Source: Paraburkholderia sp.
GTDB lineage: Bacteria > Pseudomonadota > Gammaproteobacteria > Burkholderiales > Burkholderiaceae
Direction of reading: 5' to 3'
Assembly (NCBI RefSeq): GCF_024281035.1
Contig: NZ_JAMXLH010000006.1
Span: forward strand, 27,195-91,194
DNA: 64,000 nt
The position numbers and the translations under genes are program-made. The notes below the pieces were generated by a model. It saw nothing but the letters and a program-made list of their open reading frames with translations. It had not been told where the DNA came from and searched no databases. This document shows, in pieces, positions 44,251 to 53,402 of this stretch; within the stretch, counting starts at the first letter, position 1, and each line of letters starts with the position of its first letter.

Positions 44251-44430
44251 ATGCTGAAGGCTATTTTGGAAGGTTCGAAGATCCTTGCGCTCGTGGCACT
44301 GCTTGTGGGTGCCGTAACGTTCAATTACCACTCCGAAGGCAAACGTTATCAGACCTGCGACGAGAATTCCGGCGGGCTGTACTGCGGGCTTCAACACACG
44401 TGGGACACGTTAAGAGGGCTTCTCGATTGA
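44251..44430 (+). CDS. 59-residue small membrane or exported protein
   Basis: A short frame starting MLKAILEGSKILALVALLVG. One hydrophobic helix is followed by a polar C-terminal part with two cysteines (QTCDENSGGLYCGLQ) that could form a disulfide outside the cytoplasm. GGGAGA lies 7 bases before the ATG at 44251. It ends the PHB-associated run of small genes. Function is unknown. Confidence 0.6.
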   Translation: MLKAILEGSKILALVALLVGAVTFNYHSEGKRYQTCDENSGGLYCGLQHTWDTLRGLLD

Positions 44431-44930
44431 TCGGAACAGGCATCAGGCCTCCTCGTTCGCGCGGAGGAAGCGAGGCACGGACGCCGCCGTCCGTGACCTG
44501 GCCTGAGCGCTTCGGTCAGATCTGAAGCGCCGCTCCGGGTCGGTCAGAGGATCCCGTCATCGCCAATCCAGAAGCGCTATCTTTCGCCCTGTCAGCATCG
44601 CTAACCTTGTCGTTTTCCTGCAAAAAATAATGCGATTTCAAGGCAGATTTGAAATATCGCTATTACGCGGGGTTATTAAACGGCTGACATTGATCGGCGT
44701 CAATTCCCGTAAAGCCCCGTGCGGCGGACCTCTCACGCTAACGGCACTGCGTGCGCGCAGCCCTGCCATCGAGCGGCGCTGACCGTCGCGGGCCGTGGGC
44801 GCACTGCATCATTTCTATATACTCGGCAACTTTCCTTCAACGAGTTTTCGCGACCTTTCGTCCGTACTGCGAACGCCGGCTTCACCGGCGTGCCGCCCTT
44901 GCGAAACAAGCGCGTCCGACCCCGTTCATC
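44431..44930. other. 500-base intergenic region with a hairpin
   Basis: A perfect 8-bp hairpin (CACGGACG/CGTCCGTG, 4-base loop, 44476-44495) lies 45 bases after the 59-aa gene and may end that transcript, though it has no T-run. The rest looks like promoter DNA for the YeeE transporter; I see no operator. Confidence 0.4.
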
Positions 44931-46157
44931 ATGTCCGATCTGTCCACGTCGTTCGGCGGCACGCCCCGCCGCCTCGCCAACATCAATCCGAAGCCGCTCA
45001 CCATTGCGCTCGCGCTCGTCGTGCTCGGCGCGATCTATCTTGCGCAGACAGTCAGCGTGAAGCAGGCCGCACTGTACGTCCTCGGCGCGCTGCTCGGCAT
45101 CACGCTCTATCACGCCGCGTTCGGTTTCACTTCCGCATGGCGCGTGTTCATTGCCGACGGCCGCGGCGCCGGGTTGCGCGCGCAGATGCTGATGCTCGCG
45201 ATCGGCGTGCTGCTGTTTTTCCCGGCACTTTCCGCCGGCACGCTGTTCGGTCATCCGGTTGTCGGCGAAGTGTCGCCCGTCAGCACATCGGTCGTGATCG
45301 GCGCATTCATGTTCGGCATTGGCATGCAACTCGGCGGCGGCTGCGCCTCCGGCACGCTGTTCGCGGTCGGCGGCGGCAGCACGCGGATGATCGTCACGCT
45401 GATCGCGTTCGTCATCGGCTCGGTGGTCGGCACGGCGCACATGCCGTTCTGGGCGGCGCTGCCGCATCTCCAGCCGATCTCGCTCGTGAAGACGCTCGGC
45501 GTCGGCCCGGCAATCGTGCTGAACCTCGTGGTTTTTGCGGCAATCGCCGCGCTGACCGTGCTGATCGAAAAGCGCCGTCACGGCCGCCTCGTGAATGACG
45601 TTGAGCGCGCACCGAACGCATCGCCGTGGCTGCATGGCCCCTGGCCGGTGCTCGCCGGCGGCGTCGTGCTTGCGGTCCTCAACTTCGTGACGCTCGCGCT
45701 TTCAGGCCATCCGTGGGGTATCACGTCGGCGTTCGCGCTGTGGGGCGCCAAGGCGTTCTCCGCGATGGGCGTCGACGTCGCAAGCTGGCATGTTTGGAGC
45801 ACCGGCCCGAACGCGGCCGCCCTCGCCGCACCGATCAGCCACGACGTGAAGTCGGTGATGGACATCGGCATCGTGATCGGCGCGATGGTTGCAGCTTCGC
45901 TCGCTGGCCGCTACGCGCCCGTGTGGCGTCTGCCGCTGCGCTCGCTGATCGCGGCAATCGTCGGCGGTCTGCTGCTCGGCTACGGCGCGCGCCTCGCGTA
46001 CGGCTGCAATATCGGCGCGTACTTCAGCGGCATTGCGTCAGGCAGCCTGCACGGCTGGCTGTGGCTCGTCGCGGCATTTTCCGGCAACGTGATCGGCACG
46101 AAGCTGCGTCCGGTGTTCGGTCTCGCAGTCGAGCGCGTGAAGCAAACGGGCTGCTGA
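44931..46157 (+). CDS. YeeE/YedE (TsuA-type) sulfur-compound transporter
   Basis: A 408-residue membrane protein of the YeeE/YedE family. About ten to twelve helices carry the duplicated family motifs: GIGMQLGGGCASGTLFAVGGG in the first half and GARLAYGCNIGAYFSGIASGSLHGWLW in the second, each with the conserved cysteine. E. coli and Spirochaeta members (TsuA) import thiosulfate using these cysteines. I start at the ATG at 44931; the frame is open to 44751. No rhodanese or TusA-like partner (TsuB) is adjacent, so the exact sulfur substrate is open. Confidence 0.87.
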   Translation: MSDLSTSFGGTPRRLANINPKPLTIALALVVLGAIYLAQTVSVKQAALYVLGALLGITLYHAAFGFTSAWRVFIADGRGAGLRAQMLMLAIGVLLFFPALSAGTLFGHPVVGEVSPVSTSVVIGAFMFGIGMQLGGGCASGTLFAVGGGSTRMIVTLIAFVIGSVVGTAHMPFWAALPHLQPISLVKTLGVGPAIVLNLVVFAAIAALTVLIEKRRHGRLVNDVERAPNASPWLHGPWPVLAGGVVLAVLNFVTLALSGHPWGITSAFALWGAKAFSAMGVDVASWHVWSTGPNAAALAAPISHDVKSVMDIGIVIGAMVAASLAGRYAPVWRLPLRSLIAAIVGGLLLGYGARLAYGCNIGAYFSGIASGSLHGWLWLVAAFSGNVIGTKLRPVFGLAVERVKQTGC

Positions 46158-46213
46158 TCGGAGCGGTTTCGACCATGAGAGCCGCGCGATGCGCGGCTCC
46201 CGGCGCTTTTCCA

Positions 46214-47146
46214 TTAGATGGCTAACCGTTTCGGCTCTTCAAAATCCGGGACGACATCCCGATCGCGCCGATCCTTTCCTTTAATCGATGCGAGCAGGGA
46301 GGCAAGGACGATCAACCCGCCCCCGATTGCCGCAAGCACAGTTACCCGTTCCCCAAGCCATACGCTCGCAAACAAGGCGCCAAAGACAGGCTCGCTGCCC
46401 ATCAGCAGCGCGACGCGTGTTGGCGTGCTGCGGCTGACCGCGTAGTTCTGCACGAAGAAAGCAAACAACGTGCAGCCCGCGACCAGATAAATAACGATCA
46501 TCCAGAAACGCTCATACCCGGCGAATGCAGGCAAGGGCTGCCATTCGGATCTCGCGACGCTCAGAGCAAGCACGGCGCAGCCGAACGACACAACGCCGGA
46601 TTGCACGGCCGTCATCGCTAGCGGAGAAACGGCGTTGACCTGCATGACGCGCTTCGTTGCGCACACATTGATTGCGCGTAACAGCGCGGCAAGCACCACC
46701 AACGCATCACCAGGGGTGAAATCGAATCGGCCGCCGCCGAGCAGAAAGGCGCCCAGGAGGGAAAGCCCGGCGGCCACCCATTCGACGCCGCGCGGCCCGC
46801 GCCTGAGCCATGCCCATTCGACCAGCGGCGTCATCACCACGCACAGGCTGATCAGAAACGCCGCATTCGACGCGCTCGTTATCCGCACGCCGAACGTTTC
46901 TGCCAGAAAAATCCCGAGCAGTACGCACCCTGCGCCGACGATCCTGCCCCACTGAGAACGCGATAATCCGCGCATCGACCACAGCGACGGCGACAGCAGC
47001 ACGAACGTGATGCCGAAGCGCAACGCGAGAAGGCCCAACACCGGATAGACGAGCAATGCGCTTTTCACCACGGCGTAGCTCGTTCCCCAGATGAAAGCCA
47101 CAACAAGCAGTAATAAATCGGCCGATGTACTGATCCGAAAACGCAT
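46214..47146 (-). CDS. EamA (DMT) family transporter
   Basis: A 310-residue protein with ten hydrophobic segments, starting with LLLLVVAFIWGTSYAVVKSALL and carrying the second EamA repeat from PGDALVVLAALLRAINVCATKRVMQV through LLMGSEPVFGALFASVWLGERV, the conserved P-V-x-x-x-x-W-x-x-x-E block. GGGAGG lies 6 bases before the ATG at 47146, so the longer open frame to 47404 is not used. It is divergent from a LysR gene (132 bases), the classical layout of an exporter controlled by its LysR neighbour. The substrate may be an amino acid or small metabolite. Confidence 0.87.
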   Translation of the reverse strand: MRFRISTSADLLLLVVAFIWGTSYAVVKSALLVYPVLGLLALRFGITFVLLSPSLWSMRGLSRSQWGRIVGAGCVLLGIFLAETFGVRITSASNAAFLISLCVVMTPLVEWAWLRRGPRGVEWVAAGLSLLGAFLLGGGRFDFTPGDALVVLAALLRAINVCATKRVMQVNAVSPLAMTAVQSGVVSFGCAVLALSVARSEWQPLPAFAGYERFWMIVIYLVAGCTLFAFFVQNYAVSRSTPTRVALLMGSEPVFGALFASVWLGERVTVLAAIGGGLIVLASLLASIKGKDRRDRDVVPDFEEPKRLAI

Positions 47147-47278
47147 GACGAGCCTCCCGTAATGAATGGCCCTCATTGTCCGATAATGCATTGGCAGCGA
47201 TAATCCTGTCGACCGGAACATCTTTTGTGCATCCGACGCATAAATAAACCAGAAACGCAGGTTAGCCTTGGTACGTCC

Positions 47279-48193
47279 ATGACACCGACCGAACTTCTCC
47301 CGTTGCTGCCGGATCTCGCGACTTTCGCGCAGGTGGTCGAGTCCGGTAACTTCTCGTCGGCAGCCCACCCGCTCGGCACCACGCCCTCGACCATCAGCCG
47401 GCAAGTGCAGCGGCTGGAACGCGCACTGGGCACGCGACTGTTCGAACGCTCGACGCGGCGCATCAGGCTAACGGAGTCCGGCATGCAGGTTTATCGCCAC
47501 TGCCGGGAGATGATCGACGCGGCGTCCGGAGCCGTCGATGCGGCAAGTCAGTTGACGGCACAACCACGCGGCCGGGTCAGCATCAGCGCTCCGATTTCGC
47601 TGGCGAAAAGCCTGATTCACCCGAAGATTCCAGGCTTCTTGCGTGCTTACCAGGAAGTCGACGTGCAGGTCGTATTCGACGATCGGGAAATCGATCCGAT
47701 ACGCGATCACGTCGATCTCGTCGTGCGGCCCACGCCGACACCACCGCAAGGCCTCGTGGCAAGACAGCTCGGCACGGTGCGATGGCTGCCGTGCGCCTCG
47801 CCTGGCTATCTGCGCGCACGCGGCACGCCCGCGGTTCCAAACGAGCTCGCGCAGCATGATTGTCTATGTCTCGGCGATACGCCGGACGACAACCGGTGGA
47901 CTTTCCGGCAAGGCAACCACACACAGACCATCGAAGTCAGAGGCCGCTATATAGCGAACGATGTGAGCGCACGGCGTGAAGCCGCGCTGGAAGATTGGGG
48001 CGTGGCAAGCCTGCCGGAGTTTGCCGTTGCGGACGATCTCCGTGCCGGCAGGCTGGTACAGGTGCTGCCCGCATGGTTGTTCGAGCCACGCGCCTACAGC
48101 GGGCCTGTCTGGTTGCTGTATCCGCCGAACCGGCTCATGCCGCCGAAAGTGCGAGCGTTAATTGACTGGCTGGTGGAACAGCCCGGTTGCTAA
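47279..48193 (+). CDS. LysR family transcriptional regulator
   Basis: A 304-residue LysR protein. The N-terminal winged helix is canonical: FAQVVESGNFSSAAHPLGTTPSTISRQVQRLERALGTRLFERSTRRIRLTESG. The substrate domain follows (GRVSISAPISLAKSLIHP, VDLVVRPTPTPPQGLVARQLG) with the CrgA/AphB-like subgroup pattern. HPLG replaces the usual ARxLG in the recognition region, a mild oddity. It is divergent from the EamA transporter, which is the likely target, and convergent with the ABC operon of the ROK regulon. Confidence 0.9.
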   Translation: MTPTELLPLLPDLATFAQVVESGNFSSAAHPLGTTPSTISRQVQRLERALGTRLFERSTRRIRLTESGMQVYRHCREMIDAASGAVDAASQLTAQPRGRVSISAPISLAKSLIHPKIPGFLRAYQEVDVQVVFDDREIDPIRDHVDLVVRPTPTPPQGLVARQLGTVRWLPCASPGYLRARGTPAVPNELAQHDCLCLGDTPDDNRWTFRQGNHTQTIEVRGRYIANDVSARREAALEDWGVASLPEFAVADDLRAGRLVQVLPAWLFEPRAYSGPVWLLYPPNRLMPPKVRALIDWLVEQPGC

Positions 48194-48287
48194 TTCAGTC
48201 GCCGATTTAGTTGAATCCGCACGCCGAAAACCCGATACAACGCCGTCGGCATCCCCTTCGAATTAGCGCTTACTACGATCGAGTTGG

Positions 48288-49376
48288 CTACCCGCTTCCA
48301 AGGCGCTCGCCTGAACGACCGTCGAAGTATGAAACCGTACCAGTCTGTGCATCGAGCCAGACTGATGTGCCCACATCAGGAGGTATCGTCCATTGCGTGA
48401 CCAGTACCGGGCTGCCGCCAACCGCGCAATGCATTACATAGTGGCTGCCCAAATCGTCAACCGCCGTCACGGTTCCTGTGAACGCACCGGACACCGGGCT
48501 GGCACGGAGATTTTCTGGGCGGATGCCAATTTTGACTTCACCATGCTCCGGCAGGCTTGCCGGATCGGGCAGAGGGAGCGACACGAATTGCCCGTCCGCG
48601 AGTCGGATCGAATGACCGGAGAGCGAGGCCGGCATGAGGTTCATCGGTGGCGTACCGATGAAACGGGCCACGAATTCATTGGCTGGCCGATGATAGATTT
48701 CAGTCGGTGTACCGACCTGCTCGACACAGCCCTGGTTCATCACGATAATCCGGTCAGCTAGCGTCATCGCCTCGATCTGGTCGTGCGTAACGAAGATCGA
48801 GGTGCATCCGAGCTGGTCATGCAGCTTGCGAAGTTCTACGCGCATGTCGTTGCGCATGCTCGCATCGAGGTTCGAAAGAGGCTCGTCGAACAGCAGGACA
48901 TCCTGCTGTCGCGCAATTGCGCGACCGATCGCGACTCGCTGGCGTTGCCCACCCGAGAGCTGTGAGGGCAGACGATCCAGCAGATGCTCAAGCCCGAGCA
49001 TCGTGGCAATTTTGCCAGCGCGCGAAGTCTGTTCCGCCGAAGACAAGCCAGCCAGTTTCAGGCCGTAGCATATGTTCTTGCGCACCGTCATATGTGGATA
49101 GAGCGCGTAGTTCTGGAACACCATCGCGCAACCCCTATCCTTGGGAGCGGCCCGGGTCACATCCCGATCACCGATGCGAATCTCGCCGGATTTAATTTCC
49201 TCGAGGCCGGCAATCATTCTGAGCAGTGTGGATTTTCCGCAGCCTGACGGGCCGAGCACCACAGTGAATTCCTGGTGCAGGAAGTCGATGTTCACATCTT
49301 TCATCAGATGCGTCGAGCCGTAGGTCTTTGCAAGGTTGCGGACCGAGATCGTCAGCGGTGCGGTCGTTCCTGTCAT
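48288..49376 (-). CDS. ugpC: ABC importer ATPase (UgpC/MalK type)
   Basis: A 362-residue ATPase with a C-terminal TOBE/MalK regulatory region. Walker A is GPSGCGKST (residues 42-50), the Q-loop is FQNYALYPHMTV, the signature LSGGQRQRVAIGRA, Walker B LLFDEPLSNLDA, and the switch histidine is in VTHDQ. The TOBE part includes IGTPPMNLMPA and KIGIRPENLR. It powers import of a sugar or glycerophosphodiester-like solute with the two permeases upstream. Its ATG overlaps the last permease stop by ATGA. It is the last gene of the operon headed by the DUF1868 protein. The symbol reflects family only. Confidence 0.9.
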   Translation of the reverse strand: MTGTTAPLTISVRNLAKTYGSTHLMKDVNIDFLHQEFTVVLGPSGCGKSTLLRMIAGLEEIKSGEIRIGDRDVTRAAPKDRGCAMVFQNYALYPHMTVRKNICYGLKLAGLSSAEQTSRAGKIATMLGLEHLLDRLPSQLSGGQRQRVAIGRAIARQQDVLLFDEPLSNLDASMRNDMRVELRKLHDQLGCTSIFVTHDQIEAMTLADRIIVMNQGCVEQVGTPTEIYHRPANEFVARFIGTPPMNLMPASLSGHSIRLADGQFVSLPLPDPASLPEHGEVKIGIRPENLRASPVSGAFTGTVTAVDDLGSHYVMHCAVGGSPVLVTQWTIPPDVGTSVWLDAQTGTVSYFDGRSGERLGSG

Positions 49377-50293
49377 TTTTCTGCTCCAATAATGCCTTTC
49401 ACGAGCCATTTCTGCATCAACGCTACGACCAGGATGGGCGGCGCCAGAGCGATGACGGTCGCCGCCATCATCAGGTTCCATTCGGGAAGCTGCGAGGCAT
49501 CGGTCGGTAGAAACTTCACGACACCGAGCACCACCGTGCGCATGTCCTGCTGATTGGTCGCGACGAGCGGCCACATGTAATCCTTCCACGTGGAAACAAA
49601 CACAATGATCCCGAGAGCAGAAAAATTGGCCTTGGACAACGGCAGCAGCATGTCGACGAAAAAGCGGATCGGGCCGGCACCGTCCATTTTGGCGGCTTCC
49701 AGCAGTTCAGCCGGAATCGTCCGGTAGAACTGGCGGAACAGGTATGTACCGGTGGCAGAAGCGACCAGCGGCAGCGACAAACCGGTGTATGAATTGAGCA
49801 GATTGATCGTCGGGATCGAAATCCGGATGCTGGCGATCGTCTGCAGCGCATGATCGAGACCGGTGGCGGCGAGCACAGCGCGGACCGGCTCAAGGAGGTC
49901 CGCGGCCACTGCATAGGTCGGGATCACGCGTACTTCCAGCGGCAGCAACAGCGTGATGAGCACGGCGGCAAAGATCACGTGTTTGATGCGCGAGCGGAAG
50001 AACACCACGGCATACGCCGTGAGCGCGGAGAGCAGCAGTTTTCCGACGACGACGATGCTTGCGACCAGGAAGCTGTTTAGCAGCAGGCGACCGAAGTTCG
50101 CACGTCGTTGCACTTCCGCGAGATTGGCGATGAGTTGCGTGCCCGGCACGAACGCGACGCCATGTTCGATCAGTTGCCGATTCGACACCGAAGCCGAACA
50201 TAAGGCAAGGTAGATCGGGGCGAGTGCAAAGATCAGGCCGATCGCGAGCACGATCGGGCCAAGCACGCGGACAACGGGGGCTTTCTCACGCAC
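49373..50293 (-). CDS. ABC importer permease, MalG/UgpE type
   Basis: A 306-residue membrane protein with six hydrophobic segments. The cytoplasmic EAA loop is PAELLEAAKMDGAGPIRFFVDMLLPLSKA, with the central EAAxMDGA. It starts with GTG at 50293 and overlaps the preceding permease gene by 8 bases, then overlaps the ATPase gene by 4. Together with its partner it forms the channel for the substrate delivered by the 51214-52557 binding protein. Confidence 0.9.
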   Translation of the reverse strand: MREKAPVVRVLGPIVLAIGLIFALAPIYLALCSASVSNRQLIEHGVAFVPGTQLIANLAEVQRRANFGRLLLNSFLVASIVVVGKLLLSALTAYAVVFFRSRIKHVIFAAVLITLLLPLEVRVIPTYAVAADLLEPVRAVLAATGLDHALQTIASIRISIPTINLLNSYTGLSLPLVASATGTYLFRQFYRTIPAELLEAAKMDGAGPIRFFVDMLLPLSKANFSALGIIVFVSTWKDYMWPLVATNQQDMRTVVLGVVKFLPTDASQLPEWNLMMAATVIALAPPILVVALMQKWLVKGIIGAEK

Positions 50294-51182
50294 GGCGGCC
50301 CCCTGGTTGCTTTTGGCGGTTTGCGAGCATGGACTGGACGATTGTCACCGCAACGATAATCACCATCAGGATGACCGACAGCGCCGACGAGCCGGACAGG
50401 TCGAGGCCAAGAAAACCATCGGCATAAATCTTGTACGGGAGAATGTTGGTCGCCCCGGCGGGCCCGCCCCGGGTCAGCGAATCGATCAGGCCGAAGCTAT
50501 GGGTCAGGCTGTCCAGGGTGCAGATAACGAAGACGAAGACGATTTGCGGCGCAATCATCGGCACCTGGATGTCGATAAAGCGTCGAGCCGGACCGGCACC
50601 ATCCATCGCGGCCGCCGCCAGGTAGTCGTCGGGGATCGCACGTAGCGCAGCGGTCAGGATCACGAAGCAGAACGGCATTTGCATCCACGCGAAGGCGGTC
50701 GCAACGAAGAGCAATGCTTCCCACGGATGCTGGTTGGGCGACCACGCGCCAGGCCAGATCTCATTGATCACGCTCATGGGGCCGACCACGGGGTTCATCA
50801 CGAACTTCAGAATGATGCCAACGACCGCTCCGGCGACTGCGTACGGCCACATCATGAGATTGCGGTAGAACGCACTGCCGCCAAGCAGATATTCGCTGAG
50901 TCCCGCCAATCCCAGCGAAATACCGACTGACATCGATACGGCGAGAACGGCAAACAATACCGTGGCGCGGATCGATTCCCAGAACGCCCAATCGGTGACG
51001 ATGCGAGCATAGTTGTCCAGACCGACGAACACCTCGCCGTTGCCGAACGGACGAACCAGATGCACCGACCAGGCGATGGCCTTGAGCGCTGGCCAATAGA
51101 AGAACAGGCAGATCAGCAGCAGTTGAGGTAATGCGATGAGCAGAGGCAGCCGCCATCCCTCGAACAAGGCGTGTTGTTTCAT
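50286..51182 (-). CDS. ABC importer permease, MalF/UgpA type
   Basis: A 298-residue membrane protein with six hydrophobic segments and the EAA-loop variant DDYLAAAAMDGAGPARRFIDIQVPMIAP. AAGGAA lies 6 bases before the ATG at 51182. The open frame to 51275 lies in the end of the binding-protein gene. Sequence and order (binding protein, UgpA-like, UgpE-like, UgpC-like) are those of the CUT1 sugar/glycerophosphodiester class. Confidence 0.9.
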   Translation of the reverse strand: MKQHALFEGWRLPLLIALPQLLLICLFFYWPALKAIAWSVHLVRPFGNGEVFVGLDNYARIVTDWAFWESIRATVLFAVLAVSMSVGISLGLAGLSEYLLGGSAFYRNLMMWPYAVAGAVVGIILKFVMNPVVGPMSVINEIWPGAWSPNQHPWEALLFVATAFAWMQMPFCFVILTAALRAIPDDYLAAAAMDGAGPARRFIDIQVPMIAPQIVFVFVICTLDSLTHSFGLIDSLTRGGPAGATNILPYKIYADGFLGLDLSGSSALSVILMVIIVAVTIVQSMLANRQKQPGGRRA

Positions 51183-51213
51183 CGAAATTTCCTTTCCAGG
51201 TCTGTCGTATCCG

Positions 51214-52557
51214 TCAAGGTTTCGCGTACATGCGCTGGAAGCGTTCGAGCAGACGATTGCCCTGATCCTGTGCACTCACCAGTGCGTCGGCCATGCTTTT
51301 TTGTCCGGCAAAGGCCCGTTGGGCCTCTAGCTGCCAGGCCATCCGGATTTGCGTGAAGAAGCCGAGCCGCGCACCATGCGAAAAGTCCGACGTGGGCTGA
51401 TCGAGTGAAGTCAGTGCCACTTCGAGATGTCGCAGCCGCGGATTGCCGTGTGCATCAGACGCACGCCATGCTGCGACGGTCCCGGTCGTTCTCAACAGGA
51501 AACCAGTCTGCCCAGCGAGCTTCATCTGATTGGCCGGCTGGTTGATGAAGTCGAGGAACTTCGCAATGGCCCGGTAGGTGTCGCGATCGAAGCCCTTCAT
51601 GATCCACAGGGACGACCCGCCGATCACCGTACTGTGCCGCGGCACGCCGGAGAAATTCGGCAGCAGGCTGATGCTGGCCTGAATACGGCCCATTTGCTGG
51701 ACGATGCCCCACGCGTACGTGGAACCGATCGACATCGCACATTCGCCGCTTGCGAACGCTTGAGACTGACGGCCCACACGGGTTTCGGTCGCCTCGACGA
51801 TTTCGCCGCGACGATACCCGTTCAGGAGTGCGTTCATGAGTTCGGGGTGCCGGCCTGATGCAAAGACGAGTCGTGCGTTCAGTCCACCCGCGCCATTTCG
51901 CAGTGACGCGATTGGCTCACCGGCCACCGCGCCGGGCTGTTCAAGCATTTGCCACGGGTCGATGTCGATGACGGCGGGGCAGCCGATCCCGGCAGCCTTG
52001 AGGCGTGCGGCGTCCCGAAGGAATTGCTCCCATGTTTGGGGTGGTTGTGCAATTCCTGCGCGGCGCAACAGGGCATCGTTTGTATAGAGCACGATCGTCG
52101 ATACCGCAAACGGCGCGGAGTACAACTCGCCACGCTTATCCCCGTAATAGTGGCGAATGGCAGGAAGGTAGGATGCACTGACGTCGCCATTGCCGAACTC
52201 GCGCGCCAGATCGGCATACGGGACTGTGGCGTCGCTGAGCAGCATGTCGTTCGTGCCGACATCATAGATTTCGGCGAGTGCGGGCGAGCGATGCGCGCGC
52301 CAGGCGGCAATCAGTTGACGCAGATTCGACTCGTAGCCATTCTGCCCGATGCACTGAACACGGTCGGCTGACTGGCTGGCATTGAATGCGTCGCACAGTT
52401 GTTGCACGACCATGCCCGCCTTGCCGCTTTGCGCGTACCAGAAATCAAACTGGGCACTATGGCAGACCGCAGGCAGGGACAGGAGCATCCCCGCGCCCAC
52501 GGCAAGGCTTGCAAGCGATCGGGCCGCGTGTGCTCGCACGTGTTTTACGCTTCCCAT
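51214..52557 (-). CDS. Solute-binding protein of the CUT1-type ABC importer (UgpB-like)
   Basis: A 447-residue exported protein. The signal peptide spans about residues 1-35 (LASLAVGAGMLLSLPAVCHSAQ). The SBP_bac_1 fold begins FDFWYAQSGKAGMVVQQLCDAFNASQS and continues with LAEIYDVGTND and YSAPFAVSTIVLYTNDALL. The opening FWYAQSG-x-x-G-x-x-VQQL-x-x-x-FN resembles UgpB (glycerol-3-phosphate/glycerophosphocholine binding) more than MalE. Its ATG is two bases after the DUF1868 stop, so the two are probably coupled. The ligand is unknown; a phosphodiester-bearing sugar would suit both genes. Confidence 0.85.
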   Translation of the reverse strand: MGSVKHVRAHAARSLASLAVGAGMLLSLPAVCHSAQFDFWYAQSGKAGMVVQQLCDAFNASQSADRVQCIGQNGYESNLRQLIAAWRAHRSPALAEIYDVGTNDMLLSDATVPYADLAREFGNGDVSASYLPAIRHYYGDKRGELYSAPFAVSTIVLYTNDALLRRAGIAQPPQTWEQFLRDAARLKAAGIGCPAVIDIDPWQMLEQPGAVAGEPIASLRNGAGGLNARLVFASGRHPELMNALLNGYRRGEIVEATETRVGRQSQAFASGECAMSIGSTYAWGIVQQMGRIQASISLLPNFSGVPRHSTVIGGSSLWIMKGFDRDTYRAIAKFLDFINQPANQMKLAGQTGFLLRTTGTVAAWRASDAHGNPRLRHLEVALTSLDQPTSDFSHGARLGFFTQIRMAWQLEAQRAFAGQKSMADALVSAQDQGNRLLERFQRMYAKP

Positions 52558-52559
52558 GT

Positions 52560-53261
52560 TCAGCAGGATTGCAGGCGTGCGCTCGCTTCCCCGATAAAAC
52601 ACTGGGTTTCGAACGCGAACATATCGTTAAACGTACAAAATTCAGGCGCACCGAGTTCGAAGGTACCGATGCGTTCCGCCAGTTCGGCGACCACGTCCAA
52701 CCAGAGTGCGCGGTAACATGGCGTCTCGTCGTCCAGCTCCTCGATTGGATATGAAACCGTGGTGTGAAAGAGATAGGTTGCGTGATCCGGCGCAGTGATG
52801 CCGAAGCGTTCGGACATCGCATCGCGCAGCGCTCTCAGCCGTTGCTCGCTTTCCGGTTCCGGGACCAGCGTCAAGGAGGTCAGCGAGGTTTGAATGCCAC
52901 TGGAGCCAATACGGATCCGGAATGGCGCATCGATAAGCAGGTCGAGCGTACGAAGGCGCTCAACCAGAAATTTCGTGCCGTCGTTGATCGAGGCATCCGC
53001 AGGCAAGTCCTTCGGCCAGTGGCCCGGGCCGCGTCTCTCGTCCAGCATGCAGTCGAACACAGTCATGTGGTAACTCGACGGCGGCAGGAACGTGAATTTG
53101 TGGCCAAACGGACTGATCCTGACTCGATCCCGCACCGTCATAAGTCCGCGCGACAGGACGGTGAGCATGGGGATGTGGCAGATGATCGTATTGCCGGGGA
53201 AACGGCGTACGCTGCCGTCAATGTTGAACTTCTTGCCAATATGATGAGTTGGTGTGCCCAT
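52560..53261 (-). CDS. DUF1868 protein, 2H phosphoesterase-like
   Basis: A 233-residue cytoplasmic protein with two HxT motifs, HMT at 65-67 and HTT at 166-168, about 100 residues apart, as in the 2H phosphoesterase superfamily. The beginning (GKKFNIDGSVRRFPGNTIICHI) and PPSSYHMTVFD are typical of DUF1868. 2H enzymes open or make 2',3'-cyclic or similar phosphodiesters; the DUF1868 substrate has not been reported as far as I know. It is the first gene of the ABC import operon, with a candidate ROK operator 48 bases upstream, and the next start is only two bases away. This suggests it processes the imported compound. Confidence 0.82.
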   Translation of the reverse strand: MGTPTHHIGKKFNIDGSVRRFPGNTIICHIPMLTVLSRGLMTVRDRVRISPFGHKFTFLPPSSYHMTVFDCMLDERRGPGHWPKDLPADASINDGTKFLVERLRTLDLLIDAPFRIRIGSSGIQTSLTSLTLVPEPESEQRLRALRDAMSERFGITAPDHATYLFHTTVSYPIEELDDETPCYRALWLDVVAELAERIGTFELGAPEFCTFNDMFAFETQCFIGEASARLQSC

Positions 53262-53308
53262 GAAGGAGAGACCGGAAAACGGTCTGAAATTGCGGTGAAG
53301 TGCCCAAT

Positions 53309-53338
53309 ATTACTACCCGTAATGTGTATTAATTGTGG
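53309..53338. promoter_or_regulatory. Candidate ROK operator ahead of the DUF1868-ABC operon
   Basis: This 30-base site in the 141-base gap contains ATTACTACCCG on the left and GTATTAATTGTG on the right. The left part matches ATTAATACCCG of the palindrome before the TonB-dependent receptor in 10 of 11 bases. The right end recurs there on the complement. Imperfect arms ATTACTAC and GTATTAAT pair 7 of 8. Confidence 0.6.
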
Positions 53339-53402
53339 CAGGCAGTATGCGATTGGGCACGCGTCCGGGGCGAGCCGAGGCGGTGGGCGCCCGGGCGCAG
53401 GC

